DNA of 38,614 nucleotides from Kribbella antibiotica (GTDB lineage: Bacteria > Actinomycetota > Actinomycetes > Propionibacteriales > Kribbellaceae), in the NCBI RefSeq assembly GCF_004349055.1, contig NZ_SMKX01000074.1, positions 1 to 38,614 of the forward strand, in the 5' to 3' direction. Both the position numbers and the translations under genes were made by a program. Under the pieces are notes generated by a model. It made no database searches. It was not told where the DNA came from and saw only the letters and a list, made by a program, of their open reading frames with translations. Positions within the stretch are counted from its first letter, which is position 1; every line of letters begins with the position of its first letter. Below, piece after piece: positions 32,715 through 38,614 of this stretch.

Positions 32715-33977
32715 TCAGCGAAGCGTGAAGTTGAAGGTGGGGCTGGTCGTGGCGCTGAGGGTCAGGCCGTTGACGGTGATGGCGGGCAGGACGATGCGGT
32801 AGCGGTAGGTGCCGGGCTTGTCGACGCCGGCCCTGGCGTGCTTGAGCATCGAGCCCTTGGTGAACTGAACGGCGAACAGGTTGGTCCACCGGGAGCCGAC
32901 CAGGTCCTGCAGGGTGCCGCGGACGGTGACGCCGGGCTGGATCTTGGCCGTGATGTCGACCTTGGTCCCGGTCGAGGCCGCCGCCGGGGTGAAGCCCTTG
33001 CTGACGAACTTGATCATCGTCTTGGAGGACTTGGCCGAGGTGGAGGTGGCCGGGGTCAGGACGATGACGTTGCCGCTGGCAACCTTCCGGGCCGGGACGA
33101 ACAGCCGGTACTGACGGTTGCCGAGTGAGCCGATTCCGGTGTCGAACGCGGTGGTGGTGTTACCGGCGTACCGGCCGTAGGTCTTCCAGGCGTCGGTGGT
33201 CTTGCCGCGAGCTTGGAGTTCGACCTTGATGCCGCTGGCGCGCTCTTCGCGGCCTTGGCTGGTGAAGAGGTCGAGCGTGCTCTTGATGCCGAGACGGGCG
33301 CCGTACACAGCGCTGGCGGGGACGGTGATACCGGCGCCGAGGGTGCCCAGCCGCACGGTCTTCGTGCCCTCGGCCTCGCCCCAGTTGTTGTAGCCAACCA
33401 CCTTGATCGCCGCGGGACGCGCCTGCGCCGGTACGACGCCGGACGTCGTACCGGCGGCGAAGTCGTAGCCGGCCGTGGCGGTGCCGGGCAGGTCGACGAG
33501 CGCCTGGATCTTCTCGCCGGACGGTACGTCGAACGGGTCGCCCGGCGTCTTGTCCTCGATCGTCGCCTGCGTCCACTTGAGCTGAGTGCTCAGGTTGGGC
33601 AGCAGATTGGCGTCCTGCAAGACCGGTGCCACCGCGTGCCGGGTGTCGAACCACGGGGACAGCGTGTCCTCGCTCGAGCCGTCCGACGCAACCGTCCGCA
33701 AGATGAAGCGGACCTTGTCCGACGGGTACAACGTGGAGAACTTGGTCACCTCGTTCGTGCCACCGGCCGGCTGGTTCTCGAACAGATAGGTCTGCCCCAG
33801 GTCGGCGTACTCGGCGAGGACGATGTTTTCTTCGTCGCTGTCCTTCCAGGTCAGGTGGATCTGCCGGCCCTGCCAGGAGAGCTCGAAGTCGGTGGCCGGT
33901 GCGGCTGCCCAAGCGGGCGCCTGCAGGCCGGCGGTCAGGACAACAGCAGAAGCCGCGACGGCGGCAATTTTGCGCAC
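32715..33977 (-). CDS. Array paralog P10: secreted FnIII/Ig-like protein, 420 aa
   Basis: The first gene of the array, with GTG at 33977 where the others have ATG. Signal peptide MRKIAAVAASAVVLTAGL, cleaved near PAWAA. FnIII-like domain 1 is short at its start, lacking the APT of the others (APATDFELSWQGRQIHLTWK). Domain 2 has TPGDPFDVP and YNNWGEAEG. Ig-like domain A is the common middle (KSTLDLFTSQGREERASGI; WKTYGRYAGNTTTAFDTG). Domain B has LQDLVGSRWTNLFAVQFTKG and ends NGLTLSATTSPTFNFTLR. The 78-base gap to the DUF151 gene holds the promoter and a CAGGGGTGA leader, but no TTGCA operator. Confidence 0.87.
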   Translation of the reverse strand: MRKIAAVAASAVVLTAGLQAPAWAAAPATDFELSWQGRQIHLTWKDSDEENIVLAEYADLGQTYLFENQPAGGTNEVTKFSTLYPSDKVRFILRTVASDGSSEDTLSPWFDTRHAVAPVLQDANLLPNLSTQLKWTQATIEDKTPGDPFDVPSGEKIQALVDLPGTATAGYDFAAGTTSGVVPAQARPAAIKVVGYNNWGEAEGTKTVRLGTLGAGITVPASAVYGARLGIKSTLDLFTSQGREERASGIKVELQARGKTTDAWKTYGRYAGNTTTAFDTGIGSLGNRQYRLFVPARKVASGNVIVLTPATSTSAKSSKTMIKFVSKGFTPAAASTGTKVDITAKIQPGVTVRGTLQDLVGSRWTNLFAVQFTKGSMLKHARAGVDKPGTYRYRIVLPAITVNGLTLSATTSPTFNFTLR

Positions 33978-33986
33978 GGAAAAGGT

Positions 33987-34026
33987 CCCCAGGAGTAGGT
34001 CGCCTGCCGGTCACCCCTGCCGACAG
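33987..34026 (-). ncRNA. Structured leader of P10 (CAGGGGTGA hairpin)
   Basis: Reverse strand: arm CTGTCGG, loop CAGGGGTGA, arm CCGGCAG. All seven positions pair, one as U-G. Both arms differ from those before P3, P6 and P8, yet pairing is kept and the loop is identical, which is covariation support for a real RNA structure. CAGG of the 3' arm can alternatively pair with CCTG at 33990–33993, just before the start region. Confidence 0.62.
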
Positions 34027-34055
34027 CACGGCCTAGACCATAACAAGAGGGCAGC

Positions 34056-34529
34056 TCAGCTGGAGAAATCCTCGGGAGCAACGCCGTCCAGGAACTGGCG
34101 GAACCGCTCGAGCTCGGCCTGCTCCTCCTCCGGTGTGGCCACGCCCGCTTCGCGCAGAACCTCTTCGGTGCAGCGGATCGGCGTGTTCAGGCGGACCGCG
34201 AGCGCCACCGAGTCGCTCGGTCTTGCCGAGACCCGGGCACCGTTGTCGAGCAGTAGCTCGGCGTAGAACACCGCGTCCTTGAGTTCGACGATCTCGACGG
34301 CCTCGAGCCGCACACCCCAGGCCTCGATCAGGTCCCGCATCAGGTCGTGCGTGAGCGGCCGGGACGGGCGCAGGCCCTGTTCCTCGTACGCGATCGCGGT
34401 CGCCTCCACCGAGCCGATCGAGATCGGCAGATAGCGATAGCCCTCGGTTTCGCGCAGCATCATCACCGGAGCCCGGTTGGGCGACTCCATCCGGATCCCG
34501 ATCAGTGTCAGTTCTCGCATCATCGTCAT
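34056..34529 (-). CDS. DUF151 bifunctional nuclease family protein
   Basis: A 157-aa cytoplasmic protein of the DUF151/BFN family. It contains MRETEGYRYLPISIGSVEAT (about residues 20–40), LTHDLMRDLIEAWG and the conserved SARPSDSVALAVRLNTPI segment, plus an acidic C-terminal tail. Some relatives have been described as RNase/DNase; the role in actinobacteria is not settled. ATG 34529 is used because GAGAGGT lies eight bases upstream. It lies 142 bases after mutT1 on the same strand and 78 bases before array gene P10. Confidence 0.9.
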   Translation of the reverse strand: MTMMRELTLIGIRMESPNRAPVMMLRETEGYRYLPISIGSVEATAIAYEEQGLRPSRPLTHDLMRDLIEAWGVRLEAVEIVELKDAVFYAELLLDNGARVSARPSDSVALAVRLNTPIRCTEEVLREAGVATPEEEQAELERFRQFLDGVAPEDFSS

Positions 34530-34671
34530 GGTGCGACCTCTCCTCAGACCGGCAACCCGGTGGGGCGCCGGTTCCTCGGTAGGAACATACCCGCCACTCC
34601 CAGTGTCACCCGGACGGCCCTGCGGCTGTGCCTGGATCGACACCGAGCCGTGTCTCCGGCGTAGCGCGTGG

Positions 34672-35550
34672 CTACGGAGCGCGAAACCGCTCGTGGACCA
34701 GACGGCCGTCGGTCAGCCGGTGCGCGACCAGGAAGGCCCCGGTGGAGAACTTGCCCACCTTCAGGCCGAGCTCACGCTGTAGTGCGGGCAACACGGGCCG
34801 GTGCGAGCAGACGACCGTCACCCGGCCCGGCCGCCACGCCCGCTCCCGCAGACCACGCAGGCCATGCGGATGGGCGTCGTACCCGCGCTCTGAGATCTCT
34901 GGCCACAGGTGCAGGTGCCGCTCGATCGCGGATGCATACGGCAACAGTGTGGAGGTGCAGCGTTCAGCGTCGCTGCTGATGAGCCGGTTGGCGCCAAGAG
35001 CAGCCAGTACGTCGCTCAGTCGCTCGGCCACCGCCGTACCGGTTGGGTTGAGCGGGCGGAGGGTGTCTTTGCCGTCCCAGTCCTTGCGTTTCACTGCCGC
35101 TGCGTGCCGCACCAGCACCAGAGTGGACTCGACGGGAGTCATGGCCTCCAGAGCGTCCAGGATGTCCACGTCTCGGGGATAGCTGAGGCGCTTGCGGGCC
35201 TCGTCCACCGGTGTCCAGTCGATCTTGTCGACCTCATCGTTCGGCTCGAAGCCACCGTCCGCCGTCGGTACGGCGGACCAGTAGTGCACGAGCTTTTCCG
35301 TCGTACTGCCGTTCTTGCGGATCGGATAGCGCTGCACACCGAGCGATGGGCTGAGAACGACCTGTACGCCGGTCTCCTCCTCGATCTCCCGTCGGGCTGC
35401 CAGCAGCACGTGTTCGTGCGGCGTGAGCTTGCCCTTGGGGAGGGACCAGTCGTCGTACCGGGGGCGGTGCACCAGCAGCACCTGGCGGATGCCGCGGCGC
35501 TCCCGCCAGACGACGCCACCCGCGGCGATAACCGTCGCCGGGTTGCTCAT
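34672..35550 (-). CDS. mutT1: MutT1-like Nudix hydrolase with histidine phosphatase domain
   Basis: A 292-aa two-domain protein. Residues 8–130 are a Nudix domain with the complete box G-x5-E-x7-REUxEExGU (GKLTPHEHVLLAARREIEEE, then TG). Residues 142–285 are a histidine phosphatase domain with LVLVRHAAA at the catalytic RHG position, RLISSDAERCTST, and a second histidine in VCSHRPVLPAL. Mycobacterial MutT1 has this architecture and sanitises 8-oxo-dGTP and hydrolyses diadenosine polyphosphates. GAGGA lies seven bases before ATG 35550. The ppk gene ends 30 bases upstream, so the two form a transcript, as in mycobacteria. Confidence 0.92.
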   Translation of the reverse strand: MSNPATVIAAGGVVWRERRGIRQVLLVHRPRYDDWSLPKGKLTPHEHVLLAARREIEEETGVQVVLSPSLGVQRYPIRKNGSTTEKLVHYWSAVPTADGGFEPNDEVDKIDWTPVDEARKRLSYPRDVDILDALEAMTPVESTLVLVRHAAAVKRKDWDGKDTLRPLNPTGTAVAERLSDVLAALGANRLISSDAERCTSTLLPYASAIERHLHLWPEISERGYDAHPHGLRGLRERAWRPGRVTVVCSHRPVLPALQRELGLKVGKFSTGAFLVAHRLTDGRLVHERFRAP

Positions 35551-35580
35551 GCTGTGTTCCTCATGATCAGGATTGGCAGC

Positions 35581-37740
35581 CTAGGTAATCGGGTCGGCAG
35601 TTCTGCGGCGGCCACGCGTGGCGATCAGCTTTTCCTGCAGGTCGCGGAGCGGCTCGCCGTCCGGACCGGTCAGCCTGGCCTCCCAGGTGTTGTCCGGCTG
35701 CAGCCACCACGACTGTGTGCCCTCGTCGAGGGCCATGTCGAACATCTCCCGGATCTCTCCGATGTGGTCGGTCTCCTTCAGCTGCACCAGCACCTCGACC
35801 CGGCGGTCCAGGTTGCGGTGCATCAGGTCGGCCGATCCGATCCACGCCTCCGGCTCACCGCCGTTCTCGAACCAGAACACCCTGCTGTGCTCGAGGAACC
35901 GGCCCAGAATGCTCCGGACCCGGATGTTGTCCGACAGCCCTTCGATGCCCGGGCGGATCGTGCAGATGCCCCGGATCCACAGGTCAACCGGTACGCCGGC
36001 TTGTGAGGCTCGGTACAGCGCGTCACAGAGGGCCTCGTCGACCAGGCTGTTCACCTTGATCCGCACCCGCGCCGGACGCCCGGACAGGTGGTGCTGGACC
36101 TCGCGGTCGATGCGCTCGATCAGACCGCGCCGTACGGACTGGGGTGCAACCAGGATGCGGCGGTAACCGGCGTTGCGGGCGAAACCCGAGAGGTGGTTGA
36201 ACAGGTGCGCGACGTCCTCGGTGACGACCTTGTCGCTGCTGAGCAGGCCGAGGTCCTCGTACAACCGAGCTGTCTTCGGGTGGTAGTTGCCGGTGCCGAT
36301 GTGGACATAGCGGCGCAGCCCGTCCGGCTCGTCGCGAACCACCAGGGAGAGCTTGGAATGCGTCTTGAGGCCGATGACGCCGTACACGACGTGACAGCCC
36401 GCGTGCTCGAGCTGACGGGCCCACTTGATGTTCGCCGTCTCGTCGAACCGCGCCTGGATCTCCACCAGCACCAGCACCTGCTTGCCGGCCTCGGCCGCGT
36501 CGATCAGGGCGTCGACGATGGGGGAGTCACCGGAAGTCCGGTACAGCGTCTGCTTGATCGCCAGCACATGCGGATCCGCGGCCGCCTGCTCGATGAAGCG
36601 CTGCACACTGGTCGAGAAGGAGTCGTACGGGTGGTGAACCAGTACGTCGCGCTGCTTGAGCGCGTAGAACATGTCCGCCGGGTTGGACGTCTCCACCTCC
36701 GCCAGATGCGGGTGGGTGGACGGGACGAACGCCGGATACTTCAGCTCGGCGCGGTCCAGACCGGCGATCGTGAACAGGCCGCGCAGGTCCAGCGGACCGG
36801 GCAGCTCGAAGACCTCAGCCTCTTTGATGCCGAGCTCGGACAGCAGCAGCGCCTTCACCTGCGGGTCGATCGACTCCTCGACCTCAAGCCGGACCGGCGG
36901 ACCGAACCGGCGGCGCAGCAGCTCCTTCTCGAGAGCTGCCAGCAGGTTCTCCGCGTCGTCCTCTTCAACCTCGAGGTCCTCGTTGCGGGTCACGCGGAAG
37001 GTGTGGTGCTGCGTGACCTCCATACCCGGGAACAGCTGGCCCAGGTGGGTCGCGATCACATCTTCCAGCGGGACGAACCGGCCCTCCGCCACCTGCACGA
37101 ACCGGGGCAGCAGCGGCGGCACCTTCACCCGGGCGAAGTGCTCGCCACGGGTGTCGGGGTTGCGGACGACGACGGCCAGGTTGAGGCTCAGGCCGGAGAT
37201 GTAGGGGAACGGGTGCGACGGGTCGACCGCCAGCGGCGTCAGCACTGGGAAGACGCGGTCCCGGAAGAAGCGGGTCATCTCCTCGCGCTCACTGTCCTGC
37301 AGATCGTCCCAGCGCAGGATGTCGATGCCCTGCTCGGTCAACGCAGGCTGGATCACCTTGTGCCAGGTCTCGGCCTGCCGGTCCATCAGCTCGCGGCTGC
37401 GGCTCAGGCTGCGGTCGAGCACCTCGCGGGGGTGCAGCCCGCTGGCTGCCTTCACAGCGACTCCGGCCGCGATCCGGCGCTTCAGGCCGGCGACCCGGAC
37501 CATGTAGAACTCGTCGAGGTTGCTGGCGAAGATGGCGAGGAACTTGGCCCGCTCGAGCAGCGGGACGGTGTCGTTCTCGGCGAGCTCCAGCACGCGCTGG
37601 TTGAACGCCAGCCAGCTCAGCTCCCGATCGGAGAAGCGATCCGCCGGCAGATCACCGGCCGCGGCACTGTCGTACGGCGGTTCGACGTCGTACTCACGGT
37701 TATGCGACGCCAACAAGTCTCCAGCCACGTTGACCAGCAT
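35581..37740 (-). CDS. ppk: Polyphosphate kinase Ppk1
   Basis: A 719-aa enzyme that polymerises the gamma-phosphate of ATP into polyphosphate. RFSDRELSWLAFNQRVLELA starts the N-domain; NLDEFYMVRVAGLKRR and DPSHPFPYISGLSLNLAV follow. The phosphorylated histidine lies in GLKTHSKLSLVVRDE, and HIGTGNYHPKTARLYEDLGL is the second active-site block. ATG 37740 is chosen because AAAGGA lies five bases upstream; ATG 37776 would add 12 residues without a ribosome site and crowd the divergent esterase start. A single PHO-like half-site, GTTCACC (37751–37757, reverse strand), lies just upstream but too close to the start to be convincing. Confidence 0.97.
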   Translation of the reverse strand: MLVNVAGDLLASHNREYDVEPPYDSAAAGDLPADRFSDRELSWLAFNQRVLELAENDTVPLLERAKFLAIFASNLDEFYMVRVAGLKRRIAAGVAVKAASGLHPREVLDRSLSRSRELMDRQAETWHKVIQPALTEQGIDILRWDDLQDSEREEMTRFFRDRVFPVLTPLAVDPSHPFPYISGLSLNLAVVVRNPDTRGEHFARVKVPPLLPRFVQVAEGRFVPLEDVIATHLGQLFPGMEVTQHHTFRVTRNEDLEVEEDDAENLLAALEKELLRRRFGPPVRLEVEESIDPQVKALLLSELGIKEAEVFELPGPLDLRGLFTIAGLDRAELKYPAFVPSTHPHLAEVETSNPADMFYALKQRDVLVHHPYDSFSTSVQRFIEQAAADPHVLAIKQTLYRTSGDSPIVDALIDAAEAGKQVLVLVEIQARFDETANIKWARQLEHAGCHVVYGVIGLKTHSKLSLVVRDEPDGLRRYVHIGTGNYHPKTARLYEDLGLLSSDKVVTEDVAHLFNHLSGFARNAGYRRILVAPQSVRRGLIERIDREVQHHLSGRPARVRIKVNSLVDEALCDALYRASQAGVPVDLWIRGICTIRPGIEGLSDNIRVRSILGRFLEHSRVFWFENGGEPEAWIGSADLMHRNLDRRVEVLVQLKETDHIGEIREMFDMALDEGTQSWWLQPDNTWEARLTGPDGEPLRDLQEKLIATRGRRRTADPIT

Positions 37741-37816
37741 CCCATCCTTTGGTGAACATGAGGTTGCGGAGGGCATGTCGACGCGCTGTCCGATCTTGTT
37801 GCTAGCGTCACTCCTT

Positions 37817-38614
37817 GTGAACCCTCGATTGGACGCCTTGCTCCGGAGCACCGTGTCCGCCGTACAGGCGAACGCGCTGACGCCCATCTACGCGCTGCCC
37901 ACCGCCGTCCGGCGCCGCCTGGCCGGCACACCGATCGAGATCGACGGGAACACTCTCGACCCCGACATCCAGCTGCTCGTCCGGCTGAACGGATTGTTGC
38001 CCGCTACAACGAAGAAGGACGTGGCCGCGGCCCGCTCCGGCTTCCGCGCCGTGAACAAGCTCATCTCCGGCCACCCGCGCGAGCTACAGCGTGTGACCGA
38101 CCTCACCGTCCGCGGTGCCGACGGCCAGCTCGGCGCCCGCCTCTACATCCCGCGCAACGCCGGCCGCGGCCTCCTCGTCTTCTTCCACGGCGGCGGGTGG
38201 GTCGTCGGCGACCTCGACACCCACGACGCCCTCTGCCGCGTCATCGCCGCCGACGCCGGCATCCGCGTCCTGTCCGTCGACTACCGCCTGGCCCCCGAAG
38301 CCCCCGCGCCGTCCGGCGCCGAAGACGCCATCGCCGCCTTCACCTGGGCCGTGGAGCACGCCGAAGACCTAGGCGTAGACCCCGCGCTGGTCGCAGTAGG
38401 CGGCGACAGCGCCGGCGGCAACCTGGCCGCGGTCGTCGCCCAGCAGTCCGTTTTTCGCGACCTCGCGCGTCCCTCGCTCCAGGTCCTCCTCTACCCCGCC
38501 GTCGACCTGGTAGGCCGCCGCCCCAGCCGAGACCTCTTCGGAGAAGACCTCCTCCTCACCGAAGAAGACATCCTCTGGTACCGCGAGCACTACACCCCAG
38601 ACCCCCTACTACGC
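37817..38614 (+). CDS. HSL-type alpha/beta-hydrolase esterase, C-terminus outside window
   Basis: The first 266 codons of a hormone-sensitive-lipase family esterase; the frame is open to the window end. The oxyanion motif is HGGGW (near residue 119), followed by DYRLAPEAPAP, and the nucleophile elbow is GDSAGG (near residue 197). The catalytic Asp and His would lie mostly beyond the edge. In most relatives the segment reads YRLAPEHPFPA; here the His is Ala. The N-terminal 80 residues form the usual helical cap. GTG 37817 follows AC-TCCTTG with no good ribosome site, so the start is uncertain. It is divergent from ppk. Confidence 0.85.
   Translation, partial: MNPRLDALLRSTVSAVQANALTPIYALPTAVRRRLAGTPIEIDGNTLDPDIQLLVRLNGLLPATTKKDVAAARSGFRAVNKLISGHPRELQRVTDLTVRGADGQLGARLYIPRNAGRGLLVFFHGGGWVVGDLDTHDALCRVIAADAGIRVLSVDYRLAPEAPAPSGAEDAIAAFTWAVEHAEDLGVDPALVAVGGDSAGGNLAAVVAQQSVFRDLARPSLQVLLYPAVDLVGRRPSRDLFGEDLLLTEEDILWYREHYTPDPLLR

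Larger units (their letters stand above)
20549..33977 (-). repeat. Tandem array of ten paralogous secreted-protein genes plus one relic
   Basis: Ten genes of 1.26–1.28 kb, all on the reverse strand, encode proteins of one family; here they are numbered P1 (left) to P10 (right), and transcription runs from P10 to P1. Shared marks are an MRK-type signal peptide ending in AxA-AP, WKDxGEAN in domain 1, LQDAN and the motif (T/N)P(N/G)DPLD in domain 2, NEWG before the middle, WKTYGRY-GNTTTAFDT and RQYRL-VPA in domain 3, and NGL-(V/L)-(S/N)A(T/N)TS at the C-terminus. P4–P10 are close to each other in the middle; P1–P3 are diverged. I saw no cysteine in P1 and P2 and none was noticed in the others. 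Confidence 0.92.

Noticed and set aside
20549..33977. Array as a prophage tail-fibre or transposon cluster
   Set aside because: No phage structural, integrase or transposase genes and no flanking attachment repeats are visible; every member has its own signal peptide.
20549..33977. Sortase or membrane anchoring of the array proteins
   Set aside because: None of the C-termini has LPXTG or a hydrophobic tail; all end in a beta-strand such as FTLTVR or YNQTIR.
36088..37755. Long plus-strand open frame (555 codons) opposite ppk
   Set aside because: It is exactly antisense to the well-conserved ppk gene, is rich in Arg, Val and Gln as expected of a GC-driven shadow, and has no recognisable motif.
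37751..37757. PHO box of ppk
   Set aside because: It is only a single GTTCACC unit, located a few bases from the ribosome binding site, without a second repeat at 11-base spacing.

Overview
The window is high-GC actinobacterial DNA. It has frequent GTG starts, four-base ATGA/GTGA stop-start overlaps, a ppk–mutT1 pair, a thiC gene behind a TPP riboswitch, and two-repeat PHO boxes. The gene content fits Propionibacteriales, and a Kribbella-like soil actinomycete is my best guess; this is inferred from gene style and no search was run. No tRNA, rRNA, CRISPR array, insertion sequence or phage gene was seen. No gene-free gap exceeds 300 bases.

Layout, left to right. (1) 1–5972: an orphan reverse-strand gene that ends in an A11 tract; a thioesterase overlapping a six-helix channel-like protein; a divergent TetR/EamA pair with a large palindrome between them; then a tightly overlapping run of MarR regulator, GH3 lipoprotein and two DUF202 membrane proteins. 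(2) 5973–9209: low-affinity phosphate uptake, with a DUF47 PhoU-like protein, two PiT permeases and a 77-aa membrane protein. (3) 9229–16069: an orphan gene, an acyltransferase, the TPP riboswitch and thiC, a very large inverted repeat, a SatD-like protein with a membrane partner, two RDD proteins, a DUF2752 protein and a Pro/Gln/Gly-rich membrane protein. (4) 16135–20431: the high-affinity phosphate operon pstSCAB (reverse strand), with a textbook PHO box and a hairpin between pstS and pstC.

(5) 20549–34026 is the striking part. Ten paralogous secreted proteins of about 420 aa lie head to tail on the reverse strand. An eleventh copy has collapsed to a 38-codon reading frame that joins the first codons of the family directly to its last beta-strand. 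Each full protein has a signal peptide, two fibronectin-III-like domains and two Ig-like domains, and I saw no cysteine in them. The seven right-hand copies (24603–33977) share closely similar middle modules but differ at their ends, which looks like recombinational shuffling. Four copies carry the same type of 5' leader: a hairpin with an invariant CAGGGGTGA loop and covarying stem, whose 3' arm can instead pair with the sequence around the ribosome binding site. Three of these leaders also have an upstream TTGCA-N6-TGCAA palindrome, and two have a perfect 13-bp inverted repeat. The array therefore seems to be organised as repeated regulated cassettes: P10-P9, P8-P7, P6-P5-P4, and P3-mini-P2-P1.

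(6) 34056–38614: a DUF151 protein, MutT1 (Nudix plus histidine phosphatase), polyphosphate kinase, and the start of an HSL-type esterase cut by the window end.

Phosphate is the unifying theme of the conserved part: PiT and DUF47 for bulk uptake, Pst for scavenging, Ppk for storage as polyphosphate. The secreted array sits between the pst operon and ppk. Whether it is itself phosphate-regulated cannot be told from the sequence, because I see no PHO box in its leaders.
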